Positions 1 to 8,611 of a DNA stretch of 64,000 bases are shown here, one piece after another. Both the position numbers and the translations under genes were made by a program. The stretch spans positions 2,666,001 through 2,730,000 of the forward strand of contig OW818695.1 of assembly GCA_942493345.1 (NCBI GenBank). The letters are read 5' to 3'. Below the pieces are notes generated by a model. That model did no database searches, was not told the origin of the DNA, and was given only the letters and a program-made list of their open reading frames with translations. How positions within the stretch are numbered: position 1 is the first letter of the stretch; each line of letters begins with the position of its first letter. Source of the DNA: GWE2-42-39 sp942493345 (GTDB lineage: Bacteria; Bacteroidota; Bacteroidia; Bacteroidales; Prolixibacteraceae).

Positions 1-1044
1 ACCCTTGCAAAGGGGCCGGTGGCCATTGCGCTGCCGGGTCTTATTTTTCTGCTTTTCCTGCTTTTCTCGAAGCAATTGAAATGGCCGGTCATCCGTTCAC
101 TGAAACCTTTTATGGGAGTAATTATTGTTTTGGCGATTGCCTTGCCCTGGTACATCCTCGTCGGGATGGAAACCAACTGGGAGTGGACGCGGGGCTTTTT
201 TCTGAAGCACAATCTCGGGCGTTTTTCCGGAGAAATGGAGGGGCATGGCGGTATTTTCCTGGTCACTTTTGCGTATATTTTGGTTGGGATGTTCCCGTTT
301 TCAGCATTTCTGGTGCAGGCATACCGGAATGCAATAAAAGACCGTCGCGATCATTTTGTGCTTTTTTCGTTGATCGCAGCTTCTGTTATCATCTTGTTTT
401 TCTCATTTTCAAGAACAAAACTTCCCAATTACACGGTTCCTTGCTATCCTTTTCTGGCAATACTGCTGGGTAGTTATTTTTCTAAAATTTCTGAATTAAA
501 AACAAAAATAAAACCTAGTTACATCAGCATACTGGTTATTGGTATTTGTTTGGTTCCCGCGCTGATTGTCGGTTTGCAATTCGATCCGTTACTGAAAGAT
601 ATAACGTTGGTGGGCTGGTATTTTCTGCCTGCTTCCATTGGTATTATTATTGGCTTTTATTTCTTTATCCAGAAGAAAAACCAAACCGGAATACTTGTAA
701 CCGGAAGTTCGACCATTTTGGCAAGCCTGTTGTTTTTCCTGTTTGTTTTTCCGCGCATTGATGCCCAAAACCCGGTCCGAAAAAGTATGTCGCTTGTCGA
801 AGGCAAGGAGATACGGTACTTTCAGAAGTTCAATCCCTCGTATTCATTTTACCTGAAAAAGCTCATTCCTGAAATCTCAGAAAACGAAATTGAACGTTTT
901 TTTGAAAAATACCCGGATGGCATACTGGTTTCAGTAAAAAAGAAACTGGCAACCATTCAACTTCCGGAGAATGCTGAAGTTTTCTTTTCGTCTCACGATT
1001 TGTTCGAATCGCCAACAACGCAGTTGGTCCGGGTGAAAAAATAG
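1..1044 (+). CDS. ArnT-like family 39/83 glycosyltransferase, C-terminal part (5' end outside window)
   Basis: The reading frame is open from base 1, so the gene starts left of the window; the GTG at 19 is internal. The visible part begins with LAKGPVAIALPG, a loop motif of ArnT/PMT-type membrane glycosyltransferases, and later has SRTKLPNYTVPCYP, the conserved membrane-edge motif of the same family. About eight hydrophobic segments follow one another up to residue 250, then a soluble C-terminal tail of about 90 residues. The family transfers a sugar from a polyprenyl-phosphate donor to a lipid or protein acceptor on the periplasmic side of the inner membrane. Donor and acceptor here are unknown. 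It converges on the PAP2 gene with a 5-base gap. Confidence 0.85.
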   Translation, partial: TLAKGPVAIALPGLIFLLFLLFSKQLKWPVIRSLKPFMGVIIVLAIALPWYILVGMETNWEWTRGFFLKHNLGRFSGEMEGHGGIFLVTFAYILVGMFPFSAFLVQAYRNAIKDRRDHFVLFSLIAASVIILFFSFSRTKLPNYTVPCYPFLAILLGSYFSKISELKTKIKPSYISILVIGICLVPALIVGLQFDPLLKDITLVGWYFLPASIGIIIGFYFFIQKKNQTGILVTGSSTILASLLFFLFVFPRIDAQNPVRKSMSLVEGKEIRYFQKFNPSYSFYLKKLIPEISENEIERFFEKYPDGILVSVKKKLATIQLPENAEVFFSSHDLFESPTTQLVRVKK

Positions 1045-1049
1045 AAAAT

Positions 1050-1754
1050 TCAGACTTCCCGGACCTCGGTTTTTCGTTGCAATAGCAATTTTATATTGTG
1101 TTGCAACGAGCGGTCGAAAATTCCTTTTTTCAGAAAAGGCAAATATTTTTCGGTGAACCACAAGGTAATCAACAACGAGCAGATGCCCAGGAAAGCGCCG
1201 GCATACACATCCAAAAAGAAGTGCTGCAAAAGATAAATCCGCGAAAATCCGATCAAAACAGCCAATGTAAACAAGATTGCAGAAATCGCGCGGCGATTAA
1301 CCAGAAAAGCAAAGAATGCAAGCATCCCAAAAATAGTCATACTGTGACCCGATGGGAAAGTTGAAAAATAGTTGATGTCGGCTGTGTAAATGAACCGTGT
1401 AAAATCATCGTATAAGAAATAATGGAGCGGACGGGTAAATATGCCTTTGAACAGTTCTTTTAAAGTATTGGTAAAAATACCGATTACCAGTAGGTTCAGA
1501 AGGCCGGTGGCCGCATAGCGCAACTTGTAAAAAACCAGTAGGCTGGCCGCCATTGCCATGTAACCTCCCAATCCGATGTCGGTTATAAATTCAATAGTGG
1601 AATCCCATTCCACCCGTGAATATTTGTTGATCAGCAAAACTACATCTCCTCGCCTGGTAAGCAGAATAATTAATGCACCGACGATAAAAAACAGTGCATA
1701 TAAAATAAGAAACAAGCGAAACCCTTTTTTTTCGAGTATTTGTCTCAAGTTCAT
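1050..1754 (-). CDS. PAP2-superfamily membrane phosphatase
   Basis: A 234-residue integral membrane protein with at least five hydrophobic segments. The PAP2 catalytic motifs are present: PSGH at residues 134-137 and SR(171-172)...H178...D182. The first motif is degenerate but recognisable around KGIFTRP (103-109). The family removes phosphate from lipid phosphates such as undecaprenyl-diphosphate or phosphatidate at the outer face of the inner membrane. The neighbouring ArnT-like transferase, which would use a polyprenyl-phosphate sugar donor, fits a role in lipid-carrier recycling, but this is inference. The substrate cannot be told from sequence. Confidence 0.85.
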   Translation of the reverse strand: MNLRQILEKKGFRLFLILYALFFIVGALIILLTRRGDVVLLINKYSRVEWDSTIEFITDIGLGGYMAMAASLLVFYKLRYAATGLLNLLVIGIFTNTLKELFKGIFTRPLHYFLYDDFTRFIYTADINYFSTFPSGHSMTIFGMLAFFAFLVNRRAISAILFTLAVLIGFSRIYLLQHFFLDVYAGAFLGICSLLITLWFTEKYLPFLKKGIFDRSLQHNIKLLLQRKTEVREV

Positions 1755-1977
1755 TTACAAAATATTTATGCTCCAATAATCCACACAAACGGCATTCTTC
1801 GATCTAAAGAATCTCGGACAAACCGATTGTTTGGCAGTGTAAAAACCTGAATGGTAAAATTAGAAAAAGTTTAATACGGATCAGCGGATTTCAAGTCTTC
1901 CGATCAGTAAGATTAAAGAATTCTTTAATGCGGCTTTTATTTCGGTTGAAAATTTTATACTTTTCGTCCCTGAAAAT

Positions 1978-2067
1978 GGAGAGTTGCCGGAGTGGTCGAT
2001 CGGGGCAGACTCGAAATCTGTTGTACCCTTCGGGGTACCGGGGGTTCGAATCCCTCACTCTCCGCCA
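1978..2067 (+). tRNA. tRNA-Ser (anticodon CGA)
   Basis: A 90-base cloverleaf with acceptor stem GGAGAGT (1978-1984) pairing ACTCTCC (2057-2063), then G discriminator and an encoded CCA at 2065-2067. The anticodon loop CTCGAAA gives CGA, which reads UCG serine codons. The long variable arm (GTACCC-TTC-GGGGTAC) is the class II hallmark of serine tRNAs. The T arm contains GGGTTCGAATCCC. No other RNA gene is adjacent. Confidence 0.97.
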
Positions 2068-2329
2068 TATTTTAAAACGAATATCTTTATGGTGTTCGTT
2101 TTTTTCAATATAGAAATACCTCTTTTTAATTTAATTGGATTTTTAAATTGTTTTTTGATTTTTTATATTGAATTCCGTTGGGTGGTATAAAATACATTTA
2201 AAGTATTTGCTTTTTCAACAATTTATGAACATATTTATCCTCCAAATTTGCAGAGAGTGGTGTGTCCGGATATTTTGTAATGGATTTGTATCATTCGTTT
2301 GTGATTTTGAAAAAAGGATTTAAGTAAAG

Positions 2330-2914
2330 ATGATTAACTATTCAAATGAAGAGCTTCTGAACGGAATTCTTAGGAATGACAGCGTAATTCTACAATTCAT
2401 TTATAAGAATTTCTATTACAAGATCAATTTCTTTATAAAGAAAAATAACGGAGATGATGACGATGCCAACGATGTTTTTCAGGAGGCCATTATCATTATG
2501 TACCGCAAAATAAAAGAAAATAGCTTGGTGCTTGATTGTTCGTTCGACACTTACCTGTATTCAATTTGCCGTTTCCTTTGGATGAAACAACTTGAGAAAC
2601 GTAAAAATGAAAAAGAACGCATCTACGATAACCAGGAATACCGTGATGATATTTACGACGATCAGTTAGACCGGACGGTTGATATGAATGAACGGTACAA
2701 GTTGTATCAAAAGCATTTCAAGAATCTGGGGAAAGATTGCCAGAAGATACTTCAAATGTTTTTTGATAAGGTGCCACTTAAGCAAATTGCCCAGATGATG
2801 GGATTTAAAGGCGAGAAGTACGCCAAAAAACGCAAATACAAGTGTAAAGAGTATTTGATTAAAAGTATCAAACAGGATTTGGAATACAAAAAAATTCTGG
2901 AAGATGATATTTGA
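2330..2914 (+). CDS. Sigma-70 family (ECF-like) RNA polymerase sigma factor
   Basis: 194 residues, a normal size for an ECF sigma factor. Region 2 is seen in the first 90 residues (DDANDVFQEAIIIMYRK is the conserved region 2.2-like helix) and a region 4 helix-turn-helix at about 130-175 (DCQKILQMFFDKVPLKQIAQ). The protein is rich in Lys, Asp and Asn. In Bacteroidota, sigma factors of this type often lie next to TPR/CHAT proteins and small anti-sigma proteins; here the candidate partner is the convergent repeat protein at 3597-5120. Target promoters are unknown. I saw no clear TAnnTTTG box in the 260 bases upstream, so its own promoter may be atypical. Confidence 0.85.
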   Translation: MINYSNEELLNGILRNDSVILQFIYKNFYYKINFFIKKNNGDDDDANDVFQEAIIIMYRKIKENSLVLDCSFDTYLYSICRFLWMKQLEKRKNEKERIYDNQEYRDDIYDDQLDRTVDMNERYKLYQKHFKNLGKDCQKILQMFFDKVPLKQIAQMMGFKGEKYAKKRKYKCKEYLIKSIKQDLEYKKILEDDI

Positions 2915-3596
2915 AAAATACGGAATTCGACGTAATCCCACGAAAACTATCACTGCTGGAATTAGAGTAAGAAAAGAATCGAGTTTGATCTGATTTTTTG
3001 GATCAAGTTTTGGTTGTAGAGTAATATCTTCAATATTTAAAACTAATTGATCATTGCCGAATAAGTAATTGATCCTTACAAGACTACATCAACGGATACA
3101 TTTTCTCTTTTATATTCTAAAGTAAGAAGGTTTTATTCGTCCAAATGAACATCAACAGTCCGGTCATTGGCAATTACCTGAACATATCTCAAAACATTCA
3201 AAAATCTTGGATGGAAGAAGTGCTTTTAATAGAAGGTCGTATAGGTCTTGTTTTGAATCCATGTTTAAGCAATTAATAAAAAACAAAGATATCCCACCTG
3301 AATTTTCAGTTGATCCTAAAAAATAAAGTTGTCATAGCTCAAACAAATAAATCACCAAATCCCCGACTTGGCGAGGATTTGGTGATAATATATTTTTTAT
3401 TGCTTCTTCTGAAAATTTTGTGGTATCAGAAAACCTTGATAGGTTTGAACAGGATAATCAGAAATTTTCTTTTAACCACTACTTTATGTACTAATTTTTT
3501 CGTCTTTTAAACATTAATAATTTCAGGAACTTAGGTATTAACTATTTAAAATCTACAAGTAATCTGAATTCTATTTGCTTCAACTTTATTTTGCTT
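2915..3596. other. Gene-poor AT-rich gap between convergent genes
   Basis: No convincing gene. A small + strand ORF at 3145-3276 (43 codons, beginning MNINSPVIGN) has no recognisable family and no promoter. An open frame at 3310-3510 runs through a perfect hairpin and is probably not coding. An imperfect hairpin TTGATC...GATCAA lies near 2985-3006. The gap separates a sigma gene from its likely regulator and may be decayed DNA. Confidence 0.5.
3351..3386. terminator. Perfect 12-bp hairpin, possible bidirectional terminator
   Basis: Arms ATCACCAAATCC (3351-3362) and GGATTTGGTGAT (3375-3386) are perfect reverse complements with a 12-base loop. The right side is followed by AATATATTTTTT; the left is preceded by an A-rich stretch that would be T-rich on the minus strand. 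It sits between the convergent sigma factor and the TPR protein, so it could end transcripts from either side, although it is about 210-430 bases from the stop codons. Confidence 0.5.
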
Positions 3597-5120
3597 CTAT
3601 TCTATCGACTTTAGCTTCCGGAGTACTGCCTCCGCTTTCCGATTGTAATAACTATTGCTTTTTGCTATCCGTTCCATCTGACGGTATGCTTTTTTACGTT
3701 CCTGAGTCTGCAGGTAGCACAATCCAATGTACCATTCGGCTTGCTCCATGAACAGGTTGTCCCTGTCTTTCACTACAATCTCGTATTCCTCAATAGCCTT
3801 ACCAAACCGACCTGTTTCCTGGTACGATACCCCAGAGTAAAAATGCCCTACCTGATTGCCTGCGTCATTCGTAGTCACCTGCCGGAACAGTTCCAGCGCT
3901 GATTCGTATTCCCGTGCATTAAATTTCTGTAAAGCAATTGTTAGTGTTTGGTCCATTGTTGTATTGCCCGACCGGACTGTCCCCGTTCCCTGGTAAGGCT
4001 GGTAATATTTTGTATATAAATCGTTTTCTGAAGTCGTTCGTTGGGTAAGGATACCGCCGATGCTTAAGAGTAAGATCAATGATGCTGCAATTGATACTAT
4101 GCCGACTCTTGATATGGGCATCCGTATAGCCCGCTGATTTTCCCTCCGGGTTTCTTTTCCTATCGTTTCGAGAGTCGACCGTAGTGCCATTATTTCTTTT
4201 TCCTCCAAGGCCAGATCTACTTCCCTGTACATGGCTATTTCTGCTGCCAAAGCCGGGTTTGTGGACAGTTCTTCTTCAAATAACGATAGTTTCTCGGCTT
4301 CTAATTCTTCGTGCAGGTATTGGTCAATTTCTTCTGACTGTAGTACCGACGAATGTTCAATCCCTTGTATCTTGTCAAGGCTCGATCGAAGGTCTATGAT
4401 GTCTGTTTCCATCAGTGCGGTTTCAACTTCTTGGTGAAACTTTAGATCCGCTTTAAGCCAATGGTTGAATTCCAGCTCTTCTTCAAATCCCTCAATATCT
4501 GATGGTTCTAATTCATTGTTCAGGTACTTCTCTATTTCTTCGTCACTTCGCTGATGTTCCGGTAACCCTTGGGCTATCTGGGTCAGGTTGGCCCGAAGTT
4601 CGTTAATATCGTTCTCTTTCAATGCGTTTTGTACATCCCTAAAAATTGCTTCATCTGTTGGTGAAAGCAAATCTTCTTCACTTTCCTGTTCTTGAAACTG
4701 CTCTTTATAAAACTGATGGATGTTTTCTTTAGCTGCAATTTCATGTTGAAACAGATGAATCTTTGGTAAACTGTGCGATATGTGGTCTATCTCGTTGTGA
4801 GTAAACGGTTTAAAAAATTCACGTAGTGAGGAAAATTCATTTGATAAGCCAAAGTTATAGTCCTTTTTTTGTTCTGACAGTACTTCTTTTACAAAGTCCT
4901 TCCCAAAAAACTGTTTCCCCATAATAAGCCCCAGTGTGTCGCGAAGCGCCATGACATCTTTCTCTTGGACTGCTTCCTGAACTTCTCTGTGAAACTCAAC
5001 CTCTTCTGCCAGACCTGAATGGATCAGCTTCTCGACGTTGAATTCAGCCAACTCTGTTCCTTCTAATTCATCATCAAGGTACAGGTCGATCTTTTGGTAA
5101 TATTCTGACCTACGCATCAT
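3597..5120 (-). CDS. Membrane protein with repeated anti-sigma-like modules and C-terminal TPRs
   Basis: I place the start at the ATGATG at 5120/5117, not at the upstream TTG (5150), because the truncated duplicate at 5225-5269 begins at the equivalent of the second ATG. Numbering from the TTG, a roughly 60-residue module (pattern YLxxELE..FEEEL..LAxE...EVExALxExDIxxLRxxL) occurs at about 19-78, 203-262 and 272-331, with a half-copy at about 165-193. A single membrane segment follows at about 347-369, then two or three TPR-like helix pairs at about 395-515. The N-terminal modules resemble the short cytoplasmic domains of Bacteroidota anti-sigma proteins, so a predicted role is sequestering the sigma factor at 2330 while periplasmic TPRs sense a partner. 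That role is inference. Confidence 0.75.
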   Translation of the reverse strand: MMRRSEYYQKIDLYLDDELEGTELAEFNVEKLIHSGLAEEVEFHREVQEAVQEKDVMALRDTLGLIMGKQFFGKDFVKEVLSEQKKDYNFGLSNEFSSLREFFKPFTHNEIDHISHSLPKIHLFQHEIAAKENIHQFYKEQFQEQESEEDLLSPTDEAIFRDVQNALKENDINELRANLTQIAQGLPEHQRSDEEIEKYLNNELEPSDIEGFEEELEFNHWLKADLKFHQEVETALMETDIIDLRSSLDKIQGIEHSSVLQSEEIDQYLHEELEAEKLSLFEEELSTNPALAAEIAMYREVDLALEEKEIMALRSTLETIGKETRRENQRAIRMPISRVGIVSIAASLILLLSIGGILTQRTTSENDLYTKYYQPYQGTGTVRSGNTTMDQTLTIALQKFNAREYESALELFRQVTTNDAGNQVGHFYSGVSYQETGRFGKAIEEYEIVVKDRDNLFMEQAEWYIGLCYLQTQERKKAYRQMERIAKSNSYYNRKAEAVLRKLKSIE

Positions 5121-5144
5121 TTTTAGTATATTTTTTATTGCTTC

Positions 5145-5380
5145 ACACAAAATTTAAATAAAACTTTGTGCATACAAAAACTTTCAAAGGTTACATGGAA
5201 CTGATAAAGATCCATTTAAATAGTTCAGCCCCTCAGTTCATCATCAAAATAACATCCTGATTCGCGCATCGCCTGAGTGTAAGATTTCACCTCCACACAC
5301 AAATTTCGCATAAAAATCAATGCAATCAAAAAACTTTCAGAAATTACATGGGACTGTTAAATTTACTTCAAGCAAAACAA
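5145..5380 (-). repeat. Diverged direct duplication of an upstream region
   Basis: Two copies, roughly 5145-5195 and 5285-5365, share the order ACACAAA-TTT..., ACAAAAACTTTC or AAAAAACTTTC, and TTACATGGAACTG or TTACATGGGACTG on the + strand. The similarity continues into the start codons on the minus strand (see the truncated duplicate). Shared promoter elements would explain conservation of the non-coding part. The edges are approximate because they were judged by eye. Confidence 0.6.
5225..5269 (-). pseudogene. Truncated duplicate of the 5' end of the repeat/TPR gene
   Basis: A 14-codon ORF, MRESGCYFDDELRG followed by TGA, matches the start of the 3597-5120 protein (MRRSEYY...YLDDELEG) with about five residues deleted. 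The DNA before it (to about 5380) also matches the DNA before that gene: both contain CAGT(T/C)CCATGTAA, a CTTTGAAAG-like or CTGAAAG tract, and ATTT(T)GTGTG. The whole block is a diverged direct repeat of promoter plus first codons. It is now broken and lies between the peptide gene and the functional copy. Confidence 0.65.
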
Positions 5381-5407
5381 GTAATTTGATTTGGCTGAAT
5401 ACAGGTA

Positions 5408-5551
5408 TTATCGTTTTTTCGGAGGGATATTCAAATCATCATCCCAAAACAAATCGCCGTCGCCGCCTTTTACCTGGTTGAGTTCGTCTGATGTTAACAC
5501 TTCAAATACTGAGGTTTCAAAATTTTGGTTGTAAGCAAATAAAGTTTTCAT
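5408..5551 (-). CDS. Small double-glycine leader peptide (GG-Bacteroidales-type precursor)
   Basis: A 47-residue ORF starting ATG at 5551. The N-terminal part is leader-like and carries VLTSDELNQVKGG, the typical (E/D)L-x-x-(V/L)-KGG end of Bacteroidota ribosomally made peptide precursors, with the GG at residues 29-30. The remaining 17 residues are acidic then basic (DGDLFWDDD...PPKKR). Double-glycine leaders are normally cut by a peptidase, often a C39-type exporter domain, while secreted peptides are matured. No such exporter is in the window; the nearby CHAT protease at 5662 is divergently transcribed and could be the processing or responding partner. The product lacks Cys, so it is not an obvious lanthipeptide. 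Confidence 0.7.
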   Translation of the reverse strand: MKTLFAYNQNFETSVFEVLTSDELNQVKGGDGDLFWDDDLNIPPKKR

Positions 5552-5661
5552 TACTTTTAGATTTTAATAGTTAATACTTAAATTCCTTAATTATCCTTGT
5601 TCGGTGGTTTATTCTCATGGAGGCAAAAAGGTAACCCCTGTTAAATTTATTTTTTTGAAAA

Positions 5662-8553
5662 ATGTTATCACAAAATCATAATTCGTTGATTGTCAGAATT
5701 GAAAAAAAGAGGTTTTTTTTGTTTTTCTATCTATTCTTTTTTACCCTGTATATTTCCATTGCACAAAAAAATGATGCTTTTATTCAGGATAGCTTATTAG
5801 AACGGAAGTATTTCAGTGATGGGCGTAATGAATTTATAAAAGGAGATTTTGAAAAAGCAGAAGATTATTTTCACAAATCGCTAAAGCTGGCAATAAAACT
5901 TTATGGTACTGAAGATACTCGGGTAATTCAATCATGCATCAATCTGGGCATTCAACAAAAGAATCTGGGGAAATACGATGAGGCATTAAAAAATTATTTT
6001 AATGCAGAAAAACTAATTAAAGCGGTTTATGGAGAAAACGACAACAAACTTGGAATGGTTTATGGAAATGCAGGAATAGTATACAAATTGAAAGGAGACC
6101 ATGTCAAAGCTTTGGAATACCATGAGTCGTCTTTACGGTCTTTTTCTACAGATCCTATACAATTTGAAGAGAGGATAAGAATCGCTGAATTGAATTTAGC
6201 TGTCAGTCTCGTATATTTAAAACGGATTCCCGAAGCCATAAATATTATTCATAAAAATATTAAAGGGAGAACAACTGGTATAACACCCCAATTTATCGAT
6301 CTTCTAGCGAATATTTATTTTGATAATAATGACACAAAAAATGCGAACAAGTATTATTTAGAATCTATTGAAAGTTGGATTAACTTTTTCGGCACCGAAT
6401 ACTATGGATTAGGAGAGGAATACATCAATTATGCGAAATTTTTAATACAAACCGGAGATTATAGTTCTGCCCAAATTTATAATGAAAAGGCGGAGACAAT
6501 AATTCAAAAAACGTATGGTGTAAAAGGCATATATTATTCCGAAATTCAGAATAATTACGGAGATATATTTCTGAACCGGGATTCCGAAGCTGTTTCAATC
6601 AAAGATTTCAGGAAAAAGAAACGGGACAATATAAATAAGGCATTGGCGTATTATCAGAAAGCAGCCATCGCAGTTGTTGAAAACTACAATATTGAGGATG
6701 CCTATTCCTTGCCTCCAATTGAAAATGCTTTTTCTGAAATGCAATTACTTACTGTATTGAAGAAAAAGGCAACGACACTCGAACTGCTTGCAGAGATTTA
6801 CCAAGAGGAAATGAATTACGAAAACTATCTGCGCTTTAATATTTTAGCCTTAAACACGGTCAACGCATGTACAAATCTTATTCACCGGTTACGAATCGGG
6901 TACATGAGTGAAGAAAGCAAGTTGTTATTGGCCGAAAAGCAGGAATCTACCTTTATGGAAGCCATTTCAATTGCTTACCAGTTGTACCAGTTTACAAAAG
7001 AGAAACAATATTTGCTGATGGCTTTCGAATTTACCGAAAAAAGTAAATCGGCTAGTTTTCTGGCATCGGTAAAAGACATGGAAGCCAAGGAATTTGGAGG
7101 CATTCCCGACACGTTGTTGTCCAGGGAACAATATTTGAAAATAAATATATCAAATTATAAAGAATTGCTATTTCAGGAAAACCAAAAGGAAAACCCGGAT
7201 ACGCAAAAGACCAACCTGTACGCTGCAAAAATCTTTCAACACAACGAAGAGTACAACCAGTTAATCGGTTTATTTGAACAGAAATATCCCCGGTATTATT
7301 CATTTAAATACGAAAATAAGGTTATCACGATTGATGAAATTCAGCGAAACATGAACAAGAAGGATGCAGTGGTTGAATATGTTGTAAACGAACCCACCGA
7401 TCCGACTCATTCCGGGCAACTTTACCGGTTTACCATTACCAAAGACAAGGTGGATATGAGCCTCGAGAATATTGATTTTGAGTATGTAAGACAAATAGAG
7501 TACACATACAAGTTTCTCTCTAATCCGGCTTACTTATACACCCGAAAAAATGAATTCGCCCAATATTGTACTTCTGCAAACAAATTGTACAATACTCTTC
7601 TTGCTCCGGTGTCCGGGATGATTTTGGGGAAACATTTGATAATTATCCCTGATGATAAATTATCGTATATTCCTTTTGATGCCCTTCTGTCAGCCATGCC
7701 GGATACCAGTAAAATGGATTTCAGGAACCTGAAATACCTGGTTTATGACTATCCGATAAGTTATAGTTATTCGAGTACTCTTTTGTATAATTATTTTGAA
7801 GCAAACAAACATGTTTCGAAAAAACTACTGGCTTTTGCTCCCAATTACGAATACGCGGCACCGGATGGAAGCGAACCGGATTTAATGCCTTTACCTGGGG
7901 CAAAAGCAGAGGTAGAGCTGTTAAATGAATACATTACCAGCGACTTGTGTGTTGACTCAATGGCCAACGAGAAAAATTTCAAGGAACTTGCACCCCAATA
8001 TGATATTCTGCATTTGGCCATGCACACCATATTGAATGACAGTTTGCCCATGTTTTCGAAGTTGGCATTTACACGATCTGTTGCGGGCGATAGCGAAGAT
8101 GGCTGGCTCAATACCCACGAAATTTACAACCTGAAATTAAATGCACGAATGGCTGTTTTGAGCGCTTGTAATACAGGAAAAGGGCAGCTCCAAAAAGGGG
8201 AAGGAGTAATGAGTCTGGCCCGTGGTTTCCTTTATGCCGGATGCCCTTCCATTATTATGACATTGTGGGAAGTTGAAGACTTGTCGGGAACCGAGATCAT
8301 GCATGATTTTTATTCTTTCATTGCAAAAGGAAAAGAAAAAGACGACGCTTTGCGCCTGGCAAAACTAAAACATATACAGAATGCCGATCCGTTAAAAGCC
8401 CATCCTCATTACTGGTTAGGATATGTAAACATTGGCAATTCGGAGCCATTATATGGAAATAACGATATTTATTTTATCCTGGTTATTGCTTTTGCCCTGA
8501 TTCTGGTAACCATCGATCAAATATTCCGGCGTAAACGAAAAGGCCGGAAATGA
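5662..8553 (+). CDS. Secreted TPR-CHAT (caspase-like) protein with C-terminal membrane anchor
   Basis: 963 residues. A signal peptide occupies about 1-35 (hydrophobic run ending ISIAQ). TPR repeats follow from about 45 to 330, then a helical linker, and a CHAT (caspase HetF associated with TPRs) domain from about 600 to 930. The expected dyad is present: His in LHLAMH (H784/H788, the second being the likely catalytic one) and Cys836 in VLSACNTGKG, followed by the conserved FLYAGCPSIIMTLWEV strand. A final hydrophobic segment (about 935-955) and a basic tail (RRKRKGRK) predict a single-pass anchor with the TPR-CHAT body in the periplasm. CHAT proteases cut specific partners when activated; the partner here is unknown. 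It is divergent from the GG peptide gene, with 110 bases between. Confidence 0.85.
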   Translation: MLSQNHNSLIVRIEKKRFFLFFYLFFFTLYISIAQKNDAFIQDSLLERKYFSDGRNEFIKGDFEKAEDYFHKSLKLAIKLYGTEDTRVIQSCINLGIQQKNLGKYDEALKNYFNAEKLIKAVYGENDNKLGMVYGNAGIVYKLKGDHVKALEYHESSLRSFSTDPIQFEERIRIAELNLAVSLVYLKRIPEAINIIHKNIKGRTTGITPQFIDLLANIYFDNNDTKNANKYYLESIESWINFFGTEYYGLGEEYINYAKFLIQTGDYSSAQIYNEKAETIIQKTYGVKGIYYSEIQNNYGDIFLNRDSEAVSIKDFRKKKRDNINKALAYYQKAAIAVVENYNIEDAYSLPPIENAFSEMQLLTVLKKKATTLELLAEIYQEEMNYENYLRFNILALNTVNACTNLIHRLRIGYMSEESKLLLAEKQESTFMEAISIAYQLYQFTKEKQYLLMAFEFTEKSKSASFLASVKDMEAKEFGGIPDTLLSREQYLKINISNYKELLFQENQKENPDTQKTNLYAAKIFQHNEEYNQLIGLFEQKYPRYYSFKYENKVITIDEIQRNMNKKDAVVEYVVNEPTDPTHSGQLYRFTITKDKVDMSLENIDFEYVRQIEYTYKFLSNPAYLYTRKNEFAQYCTSANKLYNTLLAPVSGMILGKHLIIIPDDKLSYIPFDALLSAMPDTSKMDFRNLKYLVYDYPISYSYSSTLLYNYFEANKHVSKKLLAFAPNYEYAAPDGSEPDLMPLPGAKAEVELLNEYITSDLCVDSMANEKNFKELAPQYDILHLAMHTILNDSLPMFSKLAFTRSVAGDSEDGWLNTHEIYNLKLNARMAVLSACNTGKGQLQKGEGVMSLARGFLYAGCPSIIMTLWEVEDLSGTEIMHDFYSFIAKGKEKDDALRLAKLKHIQNADPLKAHPHYWLGYVNIGNSEPLYGNNDIYFILVIAFALILVTIDQIFRRKRKGRK

Positions 8554-8598
8554 TAAGAAAGTCAATCGAAAAAAAATACCGATTGACTTTCTTATTTT
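8554..8598. terminator. Strong hairpin between convergent genes
   Basis: Arms TAAGAAAGTCAATCG (8554-8568) and CGATTGACTTTCTTA (8580-8594) form a perfect 15-bp stem with an 11-base A-rich loop, followed by TTTT. It begins one base after the TPR-CHAT stop codon and can also serve the opposing nuclease gene. Confidence 0.85.
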
Positions 8599-8611
8599 AA
8601 GCACCATTTAA

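Noticed and set aside
2068..2329. Promoter of the first sigma gene
   Set aside because: Several TATTT(T)G-like strings occur but none fits TAnnTTTG with correct spacing; no call made.
3310..3510. 66-codon + strand ORF
   Set aside because: It spans a perfect hairpin, is low complexity and hydrophobic at random, and has no promoter.
5662..8553. Type III-E CRISPR (Craspase) association of the TPR-CHAT gene
   Set aside because: No gRAMP/Cas gene, no CRISPR repeats, and the protein has a signal peptide and membrane anchor, which Craspase CHAT lacks.
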